From Gammaproteobacteria bacterium (lineage in GTDB: Bacteria > Pseudomonadota > Gammaproteobacteria > Steroidobacterales > Woeseiaceae): DNA of 33,930 nt. Position 1 is the stretch's first letter. Every line of letters starts with the position of its first letter. The translations under genes and the position numbers were made by a program. The notes under the pieces were generated by a model. The model saw nothing but the letters and a program-made list of their open reading frames with translations. It did no database searches and was not told the DNA's origin. The stretch lies in assembly GCA_029863705.1 (NCBI GenBank), contig JAOTUU010000014.1, forward strand, positions 1 through 33,930. The letters run 5' to 3'. Below, piece by piece: positions 1-8,440 of this stretch.

Positions 1-1527
1 GGTGCGGCGGATCTCGTCAGCACTATTCCCCTGGAGAACGATATCTCCGTACAGGGCATGTACCTGGAAGGCGGCAAGATGTTCGCGCTAACCGGGCAGA
101 TGATCTACGGCAGTTACGGCGAGCTGTGGGCCGACATCGCAATCTGGGCACCGGAGAAGCTCGGATTCCGTGTCTACGACGTTACTGACGCCGCAAATCC
201 CGGGCTCGAGATCGAGGCCAGCATCGACGGCGTGTTCGTCGAGAGCCGGCGCATCGGCAACACGGTCTACATCGTCAGCCGCTACACACCCTGGATAGAA
301 GGCTTGCATTATTACGTGGCGACGGCCGAGCAGCAGGCCGAAAACCAGGCACTGTTGGCCAGCGCCACGCTCGACGACCTGTTACCGAATATTACGATTG
401 CCGGTGAAACCCGGCCCCTCGTTACGCCGGACAACTGCTACGTTACGACCGACGACAGCACCAGCAACTACGCCGCGATTACGAGCATCACGGCCGTGCC
501 GATCGATGACCCGACGAACTTCACGACTGCGTGTTACAACGAGGCTGCCTACGGCGTTTATGTCTCCGAGAATGCGCTGTATTTCACGGAGCTTCGGCCT
601 GATTCGGCCGTGCAGCGAGACATTACGCGCATTCACAAGTTCGCCCTGGCGGGCACGAGCATTGATTACCGGGGTTCCTCGGATGTCGAAGGCACCGTCT
701 GGCGCGGCGGGCAGGCGGACTTCCGTATGAATGAATACGACGGGGATCTGCGGCTGATCGCCTCGCAGTTCGACTGGGGCAATGAGGACTTCGTGGACCA
801 CCAGCTGTACATCCTACGGGAATCGAGCACGCGGCCCGATCTCGAGGTCGTGTCGACGCTGCCGAATGACAACCGTCCCGAAGAAATCGGCAAACCGAAC
901 GAGGCGCTGTTCGGCGTTCGCTTCCTCGGTGACACGGCTTATGCCGTGACGTTTGAGCGGATCGATCCGCTGTATGCCATCGATCTCTCCAACCCGGCCG
1001 ATCCGTTCATCGCGGGCGAACTCGAGGTGACGGGCTTTTCCGACTTCCTGCATCCGGTCACCGACGACCTGTTGCTTGGTCTTGGCAGCGGTGCGAATGG
1101 CGGCGTCAAGCTGGAGCTGTTCGATGTCTCGGACATCGCGCAGCCGCTGTCGCGAGGCAGCGCAACGATCGGCGGCCCGGGATCCTACAGCGAGGCCAGG
1201 TATGACCGCCATGCGTTCACGTACCAGGCGGACGCCAATGGCCTCGATCGCTTCGCGATCCCGGCGAGCGTGTTCGCGACGGACGGCAGCTACCGGTTTC
1301 TGGGTTCGGCTTTGTACCTCTTCGAGATCCTCGACAAAAACATGCCGGCGCTCGCGGCGCTGAACAGCGCCGGTTCGATCGAGCCGCCGTCAATCGGCCC
1401 GAACGAGCGTGATTGGGTGGAACGGAGCCGGTCATTCATTCACGACGACACCGTTTATTACATTCGTGACGAGGATGTCTGGGCGGCGTTCTGGCACACA
1501 CCGTCTATCGTAAACGGGCCGTACTAG
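1..1527 (+). CDS. Secreted beta-propeller domain protein (5' end outside window)
   Basis: The reading frame is open from base 1, so the protein starts upstream; about 508 residues are visible. Repeated blade-like units of the form 'hydrophobic-YDVTDxANP' and 'AIDLSNPADP', each followed by short beta-strand segments such as GNTVYIVSR and GDTAYAVTF, match the C-terminal beta-propeller family of secreted proteins distantly related to WD40 (Pfam Beta_propel). These units lie at roughly residues 50-100, 280-340 and 350-400 of the visible part. No catalytic motif is seen. The family is usually exported and anchored in the envelope, but the signal peptide would lie outside the window. It is separated from the next gene by a repeat-rich gap of about 300 bases and so is probably the last gene of its own transcript. 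Ligand and role are unknown. Confidence 0.85.
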   Translation, partial: GAADLVSTIPLENDISVQGMYLEGGKMFALTGQMIYGSYGELWADIAIWAPEKLGFRVYDVTDAANPGLEIEASIDGVFVESRRIGNTVYIVSRYTPWIEGLHYYVATAEQQAENQALLASATLDDLLPNITIAGETRPLVTPDNCYVTTDDSTSNYAAITSITAVPIDDPTNFTTACYNEAAYGVYVSENALYFTELRPDSAVQRDITRIHKFALAGTSIDYRGSSDVEGTVWRGGQADFRMNEYDGDLRLIASQFDWGNEDFVDHQLYILRESSTRPDLEVVSTLPNDNRPEEIGKPNEALFGVRFLGDTAYAVTFERIDPLYAIDLSNPADPFIAGELEVTGFSDFLHPVTDDLLLGLGSGANGGVKLELFDVSDIAQPLSRGSATIGGPGSYSEARYDRHAFTYQADANGLDRFAIPASVFATDGSYRFLGSALYLFEILDKNMPALAALNSAGSIEPPSIGPNERDWVERSRSFIHDDTVYYIRDEDVWAAFWHTPSIVNGPY

Positions 1528-1539
1528 GGGCTACCAATT

Positions 1540-1644
1540 GGGGACCGTCCCTTCGGGACTGTCCCCTTTATCCTGATCCTCTTCGCGAATTGATCCGCCC
1601 CTGACTAGCATGAACATTGGGGACTGTCCCTTCGGGACTGTCCC
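1540..1644. repeat. REP-like double hairpin pair (left copies)
   Basis: Two near-identical hairpins lie at 1540-1566 and 1619-1644. Each is built from the 11-base palindrome GGGAC-N-GTCCC written twice around a TTC loop, which folds into a long stem with one central mismatch. The 52-base spacer between them contains CGCCCCTG-A-C and ends GAACATT just before the second hairpin. The same spacer and hairpin recur at 24780-24885 in the same orientation. This is the architecture of intergenic REP/BIME-type elements mobilised by RAYT transposases, although no RAYT gene is present here. The first copy sits 13 bases after the beta-propeller stop and is followed by CTTTA, so it may also end that transcript. 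In the 304-base gap 1528-1831 I see only these repeats and, after 1645, no convincing promoter or gene. Confidence 0.85.
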
Positions 1645-1831
1645 GATTTTCCAATGAACTCGAAAATGCGGTGCGCCCCACTAATCATTTACGATACGAA
1701 CTCGCCGTCTGCTGTATTCTTAAGACAACAGAATCGCTGCCTTGGCATTACGCAGGGTTAGCCTGGGTCGTGCAATCTGTTCGCCGAAAATACACGGCGC
1801 GCTCATGCAGCTCAAAGCAGGAGAAAAAGTG

Positions 1832-1948
1832 ATGAGTAAAGGAAAAAACAGCAAAAAAGAGACGAAGAAAGAGCCGGCCATGACGGCAAAAGAGAAGAAA
1901 GCCGCCAAGAAAGCGAAGAAGAACGAAAGGAAACGCATCGGCGAATGA
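1832..1948 (+). CDS. Small lysine-rich basic protein, 38 aa
   Basis: A 38-residue frame opens at an ATG eight bases after a good ribosome binding site (AGGAG at 1819-1823) and ends just before a factor-independent terminator at 1952. About 17 of the 38 residues are lysine and many of the rest are Glu or Ala, giving a strongly basic, probably helical or disordered peptide with runs such as KEKKAAKKAKK. No hydrophobic segment is present, so it should be cytosolic. The clean RBS, short gap to the terminator and isolated position argue for a real gene. A longer in-frame start at 1742 lacks an RBS and is not preferred. Function is unknown; nucleic-acid or ribosome binding would fit the charge but is only a guess. 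Confidence 0.6.
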   Translation: MSKGKNSKKETKKEPAMTAKEKKAAKKAKKNERKRIGE

Positions 1949-1951
1949 TTC

Positions 1952-1974
1952 GACCCGACCTATGCGGGTCTTTT
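1952..1974 (+). terminator. Rho-independent terminator after the lysine-rich gene
   Basis: GACCCG (1952-1957) pairs with CGGGTC (1965-1970) across a 7-base loop and is followed directly by TTTT. It begins three bases after the stop of the small lysine-rich gene. Confidence 0.7.
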
Positions 1975-2074
1975 CGCCCTCGAGGAGGCACGCTGTGAAA
2001 CGAAGTCTCTCATCCATCGGTTTACGCTCATTCCAAGGCAACCAGGCTCTCCTAAGCATAGGAAATTCTGTCGC

Positions 2075-2749
2075 TTAGCCGAGTGGCACCCGGGAGTTCG
2101 ACATCGCGGAATTATCGACGGCGCGAGGCTTCCGGCGCGCCCATAAGCCAACAAACGCGCTGCCCGAATCGGTCAGGCGGTAATTGTCAAAGCCCTCTGT
2201 CGAGCCGATTACGGTCGTCATCATCGCATTGCTGCACAGCTTGTCGAGGCTGCGCTGAATCTGCGCGGGTCGCAGTGAGAACTGCTCTGCCAGTTCCGGT
2301 GCCGACAGCGCAAAGCCGGGCCCCTTGACGACCGCTGTTTTCAGAATCGCAAGATCGAGCTTGTCGAATTCGACGGTTGGCGCTGCCACATCCTGAGCCG
2401 CTTTGCGCCATGGCAAGCGTTGCCGCAGCCTGCAGATAATGCGGGTCTTGGCATTGCCGGCTTCGAGAATAATGCGAAACGCAATTGTGCGCGCGGCTGC
2501 CGTAACGATGCGCGCGACGTCGCGGCAGGCGCGGACGAAAATCGTCGCCAGTACGATCACCAGGTACCAGTAGATCAGTGACAATACGACCACCGCCGTC
2601 GTGTGATTGGCCGGCGTGCTCATATACGCCGCGAAGTCGGGCGCCAGGTTTCCCAGTTGCAGCAATGCGTACTCGCCGGGCCAGGCAAAGGCGTTGTAAA
2701 GCGCATTGCCGGTGTCCCGCAACAACTTCAGAAAGTCATCGAATCCCAT
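2075..2749 (-). CDS. Membrane protein with C-terminal winged-helix-like domain
   Basis: This is a 224-residue protein. One strongly hydrophobic segment around residues 49-75 (TTAVVVLSLIYWYLVIVLA) should span the inner membrane. It is followed by a basic stretch rich in Arg (residues 75-120) and a soluble tail (about 125-205) whose pattern (DLAILKTAV, then LSAPELAEQF, then SLRPAQIQRSLDKL, ending FDNYRLTDSG) reads as a MarR/ArsR-like winged helix-turn-helix. A membrane-tethered DNA-binding or protein-binding role is therefore plausible but unproven. It is transcribed away from the TPR/Exb operon across a 164-base shared upstream region that carries a CRP-type site, so it could be a divergent local regulator. 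I do not recognise a named family. Confidence 0.7.
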   Translation of the reverse strand: MGFDDFLKLLRDTGNALYNAFAWPGEYALLQLGNLAPDFAAYMSTPANHTTAVVVLSLIYWYLVIVLATIFVRACRDVARIVTAAARTIAFRIILEAGNAKTRIICRLRQRLPWRKAAQDVAAPTVEFDKLDLAILKTAVVKGPGFALSAPELAEQFSLRPAQIQRSLDKLCSNAMMTTVIGSTEGFDNYRLTDSGSAFVGLWARRKPRAVDNSAMSNSRVPLG

Positions 2750-2787
2750 GATTGCCGAGAACTATGTCTGTGTCGTGCCCTTGGGGC

Positions 2788-2803
2788 TGTGACGCCGATC
2801 ACA
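2788..2803. promoter_or_regulatory. CRP/Clp-type binding site in the divergent intergenic region
   Basis: TGTGA-N6-TCACA is present with both half-sites perfect, and the palindrome extends one base each way (C to G). It lies between the reverse-strand membrane protein (start 2749) and the forward TPR/Exb operon (start 2914), so it could act on either or both. The consensus is that of CRP-family regulators, including the c-di-GMP-responsive Clp of xanthomonads. Which family member this organism uses cannot be seen. Confidence 0.65.
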
Positions 2804-2865
2804 GATTACCGCGGGCATTTCGCCAACACTGTTCGTTGCCTGCAACAGTACGGTCAGGCCGTGCG

Positions 2866-2894
2866 TTGTCGGCTGTTACATAGGGAATATGTAA
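2866..2894 (+). promoter_or_regulatory. Putative promoter with overlapping operator-like palindrome
   Basis: TTGTCG (2866-2871), a 16-base gap and TATGTA (2888-2893) resemble a sigma70 promoter for the operon starting at 2914. A perfect 7-base inverted repeat, TTACATA (2876-2882) and TATGTAA (2888-2894), separated by 5 bases, covers the -10 element as a repressor operator would. A start near 2900 would leave only a very short leader that still keeps the AGGA ribosome site (2902-2905), so a promoter further upstream remains possible. Confidence 0.35.
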
Positions 2895-2913
2895 ACTGAA
2901 AAGGAATTTCGAC

Positions 2914-3444
2914 ATGTCGAGACCCATCCGCAAGATACTACTCGCCTTACTGATTTGCGCTCCGTTGGCTTCGGCGAGCGCACAGGAATTGTCCGGAGAC
3001 AATACCCGCAGCCTTGATGGCCAGGTCCAGGAGATCAAATCTGACGTGCTCAGTATCGCGTCGGAGCTCAGTAATCTGGAAGAGCGCTTGCTGTTCCCGT
3101 CAAATACGCAAATCTCTCTGTTCGTGTCGGTCGCCGATAACGAAGATTTTCGACTCGATGCATTGCAGGTCGAAATAGACGGTCAGCTTGCGACGCATCA
3201 CATTTACAGCTTTCAGGAACTTGAGGCGCTGCAAAAAGGCGGCGTCCAGCGCGTTTACACGGGCAACATCGTCACCGGCGAACACCAGCTGCGCATCACG
3301 GTGATGGGTAAGCTCGACAATGGCAATGACTTCAATACCTCCGACAGTTTCGTCTTCGCCAAGGGCGTCAAGCCGAAGGCGCTCGGAGTCACGCTGGCCC
3401 GCCTCGGCTCCGGCGCCAGCGGGATCCAGGTCGGAGACTGGTAA
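2914..3444 (+). CDS. Secreted protein of unknown function, first gene of the TPR/Exb operon
   Basis: This 176-residue protein has a classical signal peptide (basic RPIRK, hydrophobic core to about residue 23, cleavage near ASA-QE). A predicted coiled-coil stretch follows at about residues 33-60 (heptad-like LDGQVQEIKSDVLSIASEL). The remainder looks like a beta-rich domain in which paired segments (ISLFVSVADNEDF, LQVEIDGQLATHHIY, GEHQLRITVMGKLD) suggest a small immunoglobulin-like or PEGA-like fold. AGGA at 2902-2905 with 8-base spacing supports the start. It ends three bases before the first TPR gene, so the two are co-transcribed and probably act together in the periplasm. I do not recognise the family. 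Any automatic label as a transcriptional regulator would not fit an exported protein without a DNA-binding motif. Confidence 0.8.
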   Translation: MSRPIRKILLALLICAPLASASAQELSGDNTRSLDGQVQEIKSDVLSIASELSNLEERLLFPSNTQISLFVSVADNEDFRLDALQVEIDGQLATHHIYSFQELEALQKGGVQRVYTGNIVTGEHQLRITVMGKLDNGNDFNTSDSFVFAKGVKPKALGVTLARLGSGASGIQVGDW

Positions 3445-3447
3445 ACC

Positions 3448-5328
3448 ATGCGCCACGCGTCGTTTTCTGCGGCCGGATTGCTGTTATCGGCCTGCTTGAC
3501 CAGCACCGTCGCTACGGGTGAGGGACTGCAGGACCTGTACTTCGGCGAGGCGCTGTATCACGCGCATCAGGGGCAGTTTTTCGAAGCGCTGGAACGACTC
3601 GATACCGAACTGAAACAGCACGACGAAGTCGATGAGCCGGAGCGCGACACGCTCTACTACCATATCGACGATGCAGAGTTTTCGCTCGGTGATTTCGAAC
3701 TGCGCTACCGCATGCATCATCGTGCCGGTCGCGCCATCACGGCGGTACTCGAAGGTGCGGTCGACGAGTTGGTACGCAATGATGCAGCTTACCGATTGGC
3801 GCGCATTCACTTTCAAAAGGGCCAGATGGCTGATGCAACGCGGGCGTTGCAGCGCATCGAAGGCAGGGTGCCCGAGTCGATTCGCGATGACATAGAGTTC
3901 CTGCGCGCAAACATCCACCTGGCGGACGGGCGGCCCGCAGCCGCTGTCGAGGTGCTCACAGAACTCCAGGGTTCACAGGGCTTTGGCGCTTATGCTGCCT
4001 ATAATCTGGGCATCGCCTACCTGCAGGACGGGCAACGCCAGGCCGCGCTCGAGCAGCTTGACCGGGCCGGGCAGATCGGTAGTGACGATCCGGCTGTACT
4101 GGCCATCCGTGACAAATCCAATCTCGTTCTCGGCACGATACTGCTGGAGGACGGGGAATACGACAGGGCTATCCCGTACCTGGACCGGGTACGTCTCGAC
4201 GGGCCGTATTCCAACCAGGCTCTGCTGAGCGCCGGCTGGGCAAACCTGTCTACCGACAAGGTCGACCGAGCCGTTGTGCCGTGGAAAATTCTCGCTGCTC
4301 GTGAGGTAACCGACAGGGCGACACAGGAGGCGATGCTCGCGCTGCCATATGCCTACGGCAAGCTCAACGTCCACGGTCGCGCGGCGATTTCCTATGGCCA
4401 CGCCCTGGATTCGTTTGGCACGGAAATCGACAAGCTCAACGAGTCAATAGAAAGTATTCGCGAAGGCAAATTCCTCGAAGCGCTGATCCGCGAGGAAATT
4501 CGCAAGAACAAAGACTGGGTTATCCGGCTGCGTTCTCTGCCCGAAGCACCCGAGACTTACTACCTGATGGAGCTGCTGGCCTCGCACGACTTCCAGACGG
4601 GCCTGCAGAACTACCTCGACCTGGCTGACCTGCGCAAGAAGCTGCAGACCTGGCAGACGAATTTCGATTCATTCGATGAGATGGCGGATATTCGCCGCGA
4701 TCACTACGAACCACTGCTGCCGGACATTGATAGCGAGTTTCGCGAACTTGACTCGAGAATGCGTTTGCGCATCGAGCAACACAAGATGCTGGTACTGCGC
4801 CGCGACGACCTTTTAACGACCCCTCGACCGGAGTTCCTGGCAACGCGCGCAGAGCAACAGTTGTTGCGACGGCTCGAACACCTCGAGACACAACTGCAGG
4901 GCAGGGAGTCGCCTTCCGCCGGGGCGGCGATGCAGCGCCTGAAGAGGCTCAAGGGTCTGCTGACCTGGACGCTGGAAACCGAATACCACGAACGCCTGAC
5001 GGAGTTCGACCAGAATATACGCAGCCTCGACGAAGCCATGGCCGTAGTCAGGCAGGAATATGACGAGTATGTCCGTTCCCGGCAGGCGGCGTCGCACAGT
5101 TACGTCGGCTACCAGAAACCGATTAAACGCATGCGCGCCCAGGTTCGCGAGGCGGAAGGCAGGATCGAGCTGCTGATGACCCGCCAGGGACATTTGCTTG
5201 AGGTTACTGCAATCGAAGAATTGATTGCGCGGCGCAGCCATCTCGAGAATTACGGTGACAAGGCGCGCTTCGCGCTGGCGGACAGCTATGATCGCGCGAC
5301 GCAGGCACAGGCGAGGATGGACGAATGA
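3448..5328 (+). CDS. Exported TPR/coiled-coil protein, 626 aa
   Basis: An N-terminal export signal is followed by tandem TPR-like helical repeats to about residue 330, for example FGEALYHAHQGQFFEALERL, AYRLARIHFQKGQMADATRAL, AYNLGIAYLQDGQRQAALEQL and GTILLEDGEYDRAIPYLDRV. From about residue 400 the protein is long, charged and coiled-coil-like (LRRLEHLETQLQ, RLKRLKGLL, YDEYVRSRQ). The signal contains L13-S14-A15-C16, an acceptable lipobox, but also a possible signal-peptidase I site near TVATG, so lipoprotein or soluble periplasmic location is undecided. The start is 3 bases after the previous stop. The end overlaps the next TPR gene by 4 bases (ATGA), implying translational coupling. It is probably a periplasmic scaffold of the proton-driven complex encoded downstream; this is inferred from context. 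Confidence 0.85.
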   Translation: MRHASFSAAGLLLSACLTSTVATGEGLQDLYFGEALYHAHQGQFFEALERLDTELKQHDEVDEPERDTLYYHIDDAEFSLGDFELRYRMHHRAGRAITAVLEGAVDELVRNDAAYRLARIHFQKGQMADATRALQRIEGRVPESIRDDIEFLRANIHLADGRPAAAVEVLTELQGSQGFGAYAAYNLGIAYLQDGQRQAALEQLDRAGQIGSDDPAVLAIRDKSNLVLGTILLEDGEYDRAIPYLDRVRLDGPYSNQALLSAGWANLSTDKVDRAVVPWKILAAREVTDRATQEAMLALPYAYGKLNVHGRAAISYGHALDSFGTEIDKLNESIESIREGKFLEALIREEIRKNKDWVIRLRSLPEAPETYYLMELLASHDFQTGLQNYLDLADLRKKLQTWQTNFDSFDEMADIRRDHYEPLLPDIDSEFRELDSRMRLRIEQHKMLVLRRDDLLTTPRPEFLATRAEQQLLRRLEHLETQLQGRESPSAGAAMQRLKRLKGLLTWTLETEYHERLTEFDQNIRSLDEAMAVVRQEYDEYVRSRQAASHSYVGYQKPIKRMRAQVREAEGRIELLMTRQGHLLEVTAIEELIARRSHLENYGDKARFALADSYDRATQAQARMDE

Positions 5329-8300
5329 CCGGCCTGCGCCACCAGCCCCTGTTTGCGATTGCCTGTCTGCTGGTCGCGTCCTGCGGGACGACACCAACCA
5401 GTAACCAGAGCACCCTCGCACAGCTGCAGCTTGTCGAGGCCGATGTTGAGGAAATTTACCTCGATGACAGCCTCGAACGCGCAGCGCAGAGTTATCGCCG
5501 CTATCTCGAGGAGACCTCCGAGAGCGCGCGCACACCGGAAGCGATGCGGCGCCTGGCTGACCTGCAGCTAGAGCAGGCCTACGGTGTCATTGGCACAGGC
5601 GAGATAAAGGAAATGGCCGCGCCCGAAACGGCTGCGCCAGCGGTAACGACCGCGACCGATAAACAATCCGCAGCCCCGCAGCAGGATGCCGAATCCGAGC
5701 AGGAATTCGAACAGCGCGCAACACAGCGCGAGGAATTGCTGGCCGCAACGACCGACTTCGAGGTGCAACTACCGGGCGCAGACACTGCGACCGTGCCAGC
5801 CGGCCCGCTCGAGGCCATCAAGACCTACAAGCAGATTCTCGAGCAGTATCCGAATTACGAACGCAACGACAAGGTGCTGTACCAAATGTCGCGTGCGTAC
5901 GACGAGATCGGCCAGCCGGACCAGGCGATGGAAGTTATTGACAGGCTGGTCGCAGAGTATCCGTACTCGAAATACACCGACGAAGTACATTTCCGTCGCG
6001 GTGAATATTACTTTGTGCGCAAGAAATACTTTGATGCCGAATCTGCCTACGCCGCGATTACCCGTATCGGTACGACGTCGTCATACTACGAATTGGCGTT
6101 ATACAAGCTGGGCTGGACCTTGTACAAGCAGCAGATGTACGAGGAAGCATTGCACAATTACATGGCAATGCTCGATTACCGCATGTCGATCGGTTACGAC
6201 TTTGACGTCGACTATGATGCGAACGACGAACACCGTGTGGCCGATACGTTTCGTGTGATCAGCCTGAGCTTTTCCAACCTCGGCGGGCCCGAACTCGTGG
6301 ACGAATATTTCGCGATGAACGGGCAACGAAGCTACGCTGACAAGATCTACGGCAACCTCGGCGAGTTTTACTTTGGCAAGCTGCGCTACGAAGATGCAGC
6401 CTCCGTCTACCGGTCATTCACGGACCTGTATCCGTTTCACAAGGAGTCGCCGCACTTCGGCATGCGCATCGTGGAAATCTATGCCGAAGCCGGTTTCCCG
6501 CAACTTGTTGTTGAGGCCAAAAAGGCGTTTGCGACCAACTATGCGCTGGATGCCGACTACTGGAATTATATCGACGTCGAGAGCTCCGCGGAGGTCGTCG
6601 GCTTTCTCAAGACCAACCTGACCGACCTCGCCGGGCACTATCATGCCCTGTACCAGGACGTGAATCTGGTCGAGGAGCAGCCGGATAATTTTGGCCAGGC
6701 GCAGCACTGGTATCGGCAGTTTTTGGGGTCATTCGCCGCCGACGCGGAAGTAGCACAGGTCAACTATCGTCTCGCAGACCTGCTGCTCGAACACGAGGAT
6801 TTTGCCCAGGCAGCGCTCGAGTACGAACGTACAGCTTACGAATATGATAGCCACGATCAGTCAGCGGCGGCCGGCTATGCCGCAGTCTATGCTCATCGGG
6901 AGGACCTCGATGCGGCCACGGGCGCACGCCGTCTGCAGGTCAAGCAGGCAACGGTTACAAGTTCGCTGCGATTTGCTGACACGTTCCAGGATCATGACGA
7001 GGCGGCTGTTGTGCTTGGAGCTGCTGCCGACGACCTGTACGAATTGCAGGACTTCGGGCTAGCCATAGCATCCGCGCATAAGCTCATCGAGCGCTATCCT
7101 GGTGCCGATACCGCATTGCTGCGATCGGCCTGGGCCGTAATTGCAAATTCGTCGATTGACCTCGCCGAATACGAGGACGCCGAGTACGGCTACAGCAATG
7201 TCCTCGCGATGACGCCGGAGGATGATGAAACGCGATCGGCGATCATCGACAGCCTCGCCGCGGCAATATACAAACAAGGCGAGCAGGCAAACCTGCTGGA
7301 AGATTACCGGGCCGCAGCGAATCACTTCTTGCGTATCAAGCTGGCAGCGCCGACTTCTGACATCCGCAGCGCGGCCGAGTACGACGCGGCTGCAGCATTG
7401 ATGCGGCTTGAAGACTGGACCGCTGCGTCAGGCGTGCTGGAGGACTTTCGAATCGGCAATCCCGAGCACGAATTGCAGGCCGAGGCGACCAAACAACTGG
7501 CTCACATCTATCGCGAGGACGGACAGGTCGAACGATCTGCCGCCGAGCACGAACGTATCGCTGCAGAAGCAAGCGATGTGGAGCTGAGTCGCGAGGCACT
7601 GTTGACAGCAGGCGAACTGTACGACGAAGTCAGTGTCGTCGCCGATGCGGTTCGCGTGTACCGGCAGTACGTGGCCGAGTATCCGTTACCGCTCGACATT
7701 GCGATGGAAACGCGTATGCGACTGGCGGACATATTCAAGGCGGAACTCGATTACACGCAATACTACGAGCAACTGCATGACATCATTGCGGCAGACCAGG
7801 ATGCCGGCGCCGAGCGCACTGACCGCAGCAGGTACCTGGCCGCCAAAGCGGCGCTCGTGCTCGCGGAGCAGGTTTACGAGCGGTTCGCGGAGCTCAGGCT
7901 TACGCAGCCGTTCGAACAAAGTCTGGCGGAAAAGCAGCTTCGTATGGACCTGGCGATGGCGGATTTCGAAAACCTCGTCGCGTATGAAGTTGCGGACGTC
8001 ACCGCGGCCGCTACCTTTTACATTGCTGAGATCTACCTCGAATTCAGCAGTGCATTAATGCAGTCTGAACGGCCCGCCGGCCTGAGCGAAAGAGAGAAGA
8101 TCGAGTACGAACTGGTCATCGAGGAAGAGGCCTATCCGTTCGAGGAGCGCGCAATCAGCGTTCACGAGGAAAACTTCGAGTTACTTGCGGGCGGTATCTA
8201 CAACCCGTGGGTGCAGAAGAGTCTCGATCAACTGGCGGTAATGATGCCGGGACGTTATGCCAAGAATGAAATCAATGGCGGTTACCTGGGCTCGATTGAC

Positions 8301-8423
8301 ATGTATGCCTATCGCATGCCGATTGCACCGCCAATCAATTTCGAAGGCGAACAGGCGGAAGCCGATCCGGCAGCAACGGTACAAGTGCTCGATGCGCCGG
8401 CCAGTAACCGGACGGAGCCCTGA
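5325..8423 (+). CDS. Large TPR-repeat outer-membrane-type lipoprotein, 1032 aa
   Basis: The N-terminus is a clear lipoprotein signal: basic start, hydrophobic core and lipobox V17-A18-S19-C20, followed by Gly-Thr-Thr, so outer-membrane sorting is likely. Repeated TPR units of the BamD/YbgF kind run through the protein, for example around residues 165-210 (AIKTYKQILEQYPNYERND then MSRAYDEIGQPDQAMEVID), 220-290, 345-370, 485-530, 580-650 and 700-800. An Ala/Gln/Glu-rich low-complexity stretch lies near residues 95-145. There is no enzymatic motif. It is much longer than BamD or YbgF and belongs to the class of very large TPR lipoproteins linked to envelope machines. ATGA overlap with the gene before and a 17-base gap to the gene after place it centrally in the operon. 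Confidence 0.88.
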   Translation: MTGLRHQPLFAIACLLVASCGTTPTSNQSTLAQLQLVEADVEEIYLDDSLERAAQSYRRYLEETSESARTPEAMRRLADLQLEQAYGVIGTGEIKEMAAPETAAPAVTTATDKQSAAPQQDAESEQEFEQRATQREELLAATTDFEVQLPGADTATVPAGPLEAIKTYKQILEQYPNYERNDKVLYQMSRAYDEIGQPDQAMEVIDRLVAEYPYSKYTDEVHFRRGEYYFVRKKYFDAESAYAAITRIGTTSSYYELALYKLGWTLYKQQMYEEALHNYMAMLDYRMSIGYDFDVDYDANDEHRVADTFRVISLSFSNLGGPELVDEYFAMNGQRSYADKIYGNLGEFYFGKLRYEDAASVYRSFTDLYPFHKESPHFGMRIVEIYAEAGFPQLVVEAKKAFATNYALDADYWNYIDVESSAEVVGFLKTNLTDLAGHYHALYQDVNLVEEQPDNFGQAQHWYRQFLGSFAADAEVAQVNYRLADLLLEHEDFAQAALEYERTAYEYDSHDQSAAAGYAAVYAHREDLDAATGARRLQVKQATVTSSLRFADTFQDHDEAAVVLGAAADDLYELQDFGLAIASAHKLIERYPGADTALLRSAWAVIANSSIDLAEYEDAEYGYSNVLAMTPEDDETRSAIIDSLAAAIYKQGEQANLLEDYRAAANHFLRIKLAAPTSDIRSAAEYDAAAALMRLEDWTAASGVLEDFRIGNPEHELQAEATKQLAHIYREDGQVERSAAEHERIAAEASDVELSREALLTAGELYDEVSVVADAVRVYRQYVAEYPLPLDIAMETRMRLADIFKAELDYTQYYEQLHDIIAADQDAGAERTDRSRYLAAKAALVLAEQVYERFAELRLTQPFEQSLAEKQLRMDLAMADFENLVAYEVADVTAAATFYIAEIYLEFSSALMQSERPAGLSEREKIEYELVIEEEAYPFEERAISVHEENFELLAGGIYNPWVQKSLDQLAVMMPGRYAKNEINGGYLGSIDMYAYRMPIAPPINFEGEQAEADPAATVQVLDAPASNRTEP

Positions 8424-8440
8424 CGGGAGCTGTGACATTT

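Noticed and set aside
1742-1831. Upstream extension of the lysine-rich small gene
   Set aside because: The extra 30 residues have no ribosome site, while AGGAG sits correctly before the ATG at 1832.
8432-8440. GTG start for the small TPR lipoprotein
   Set aside because: It would lie only two bases after the GGGAG site; the ATG at 8441 is properly spaced.
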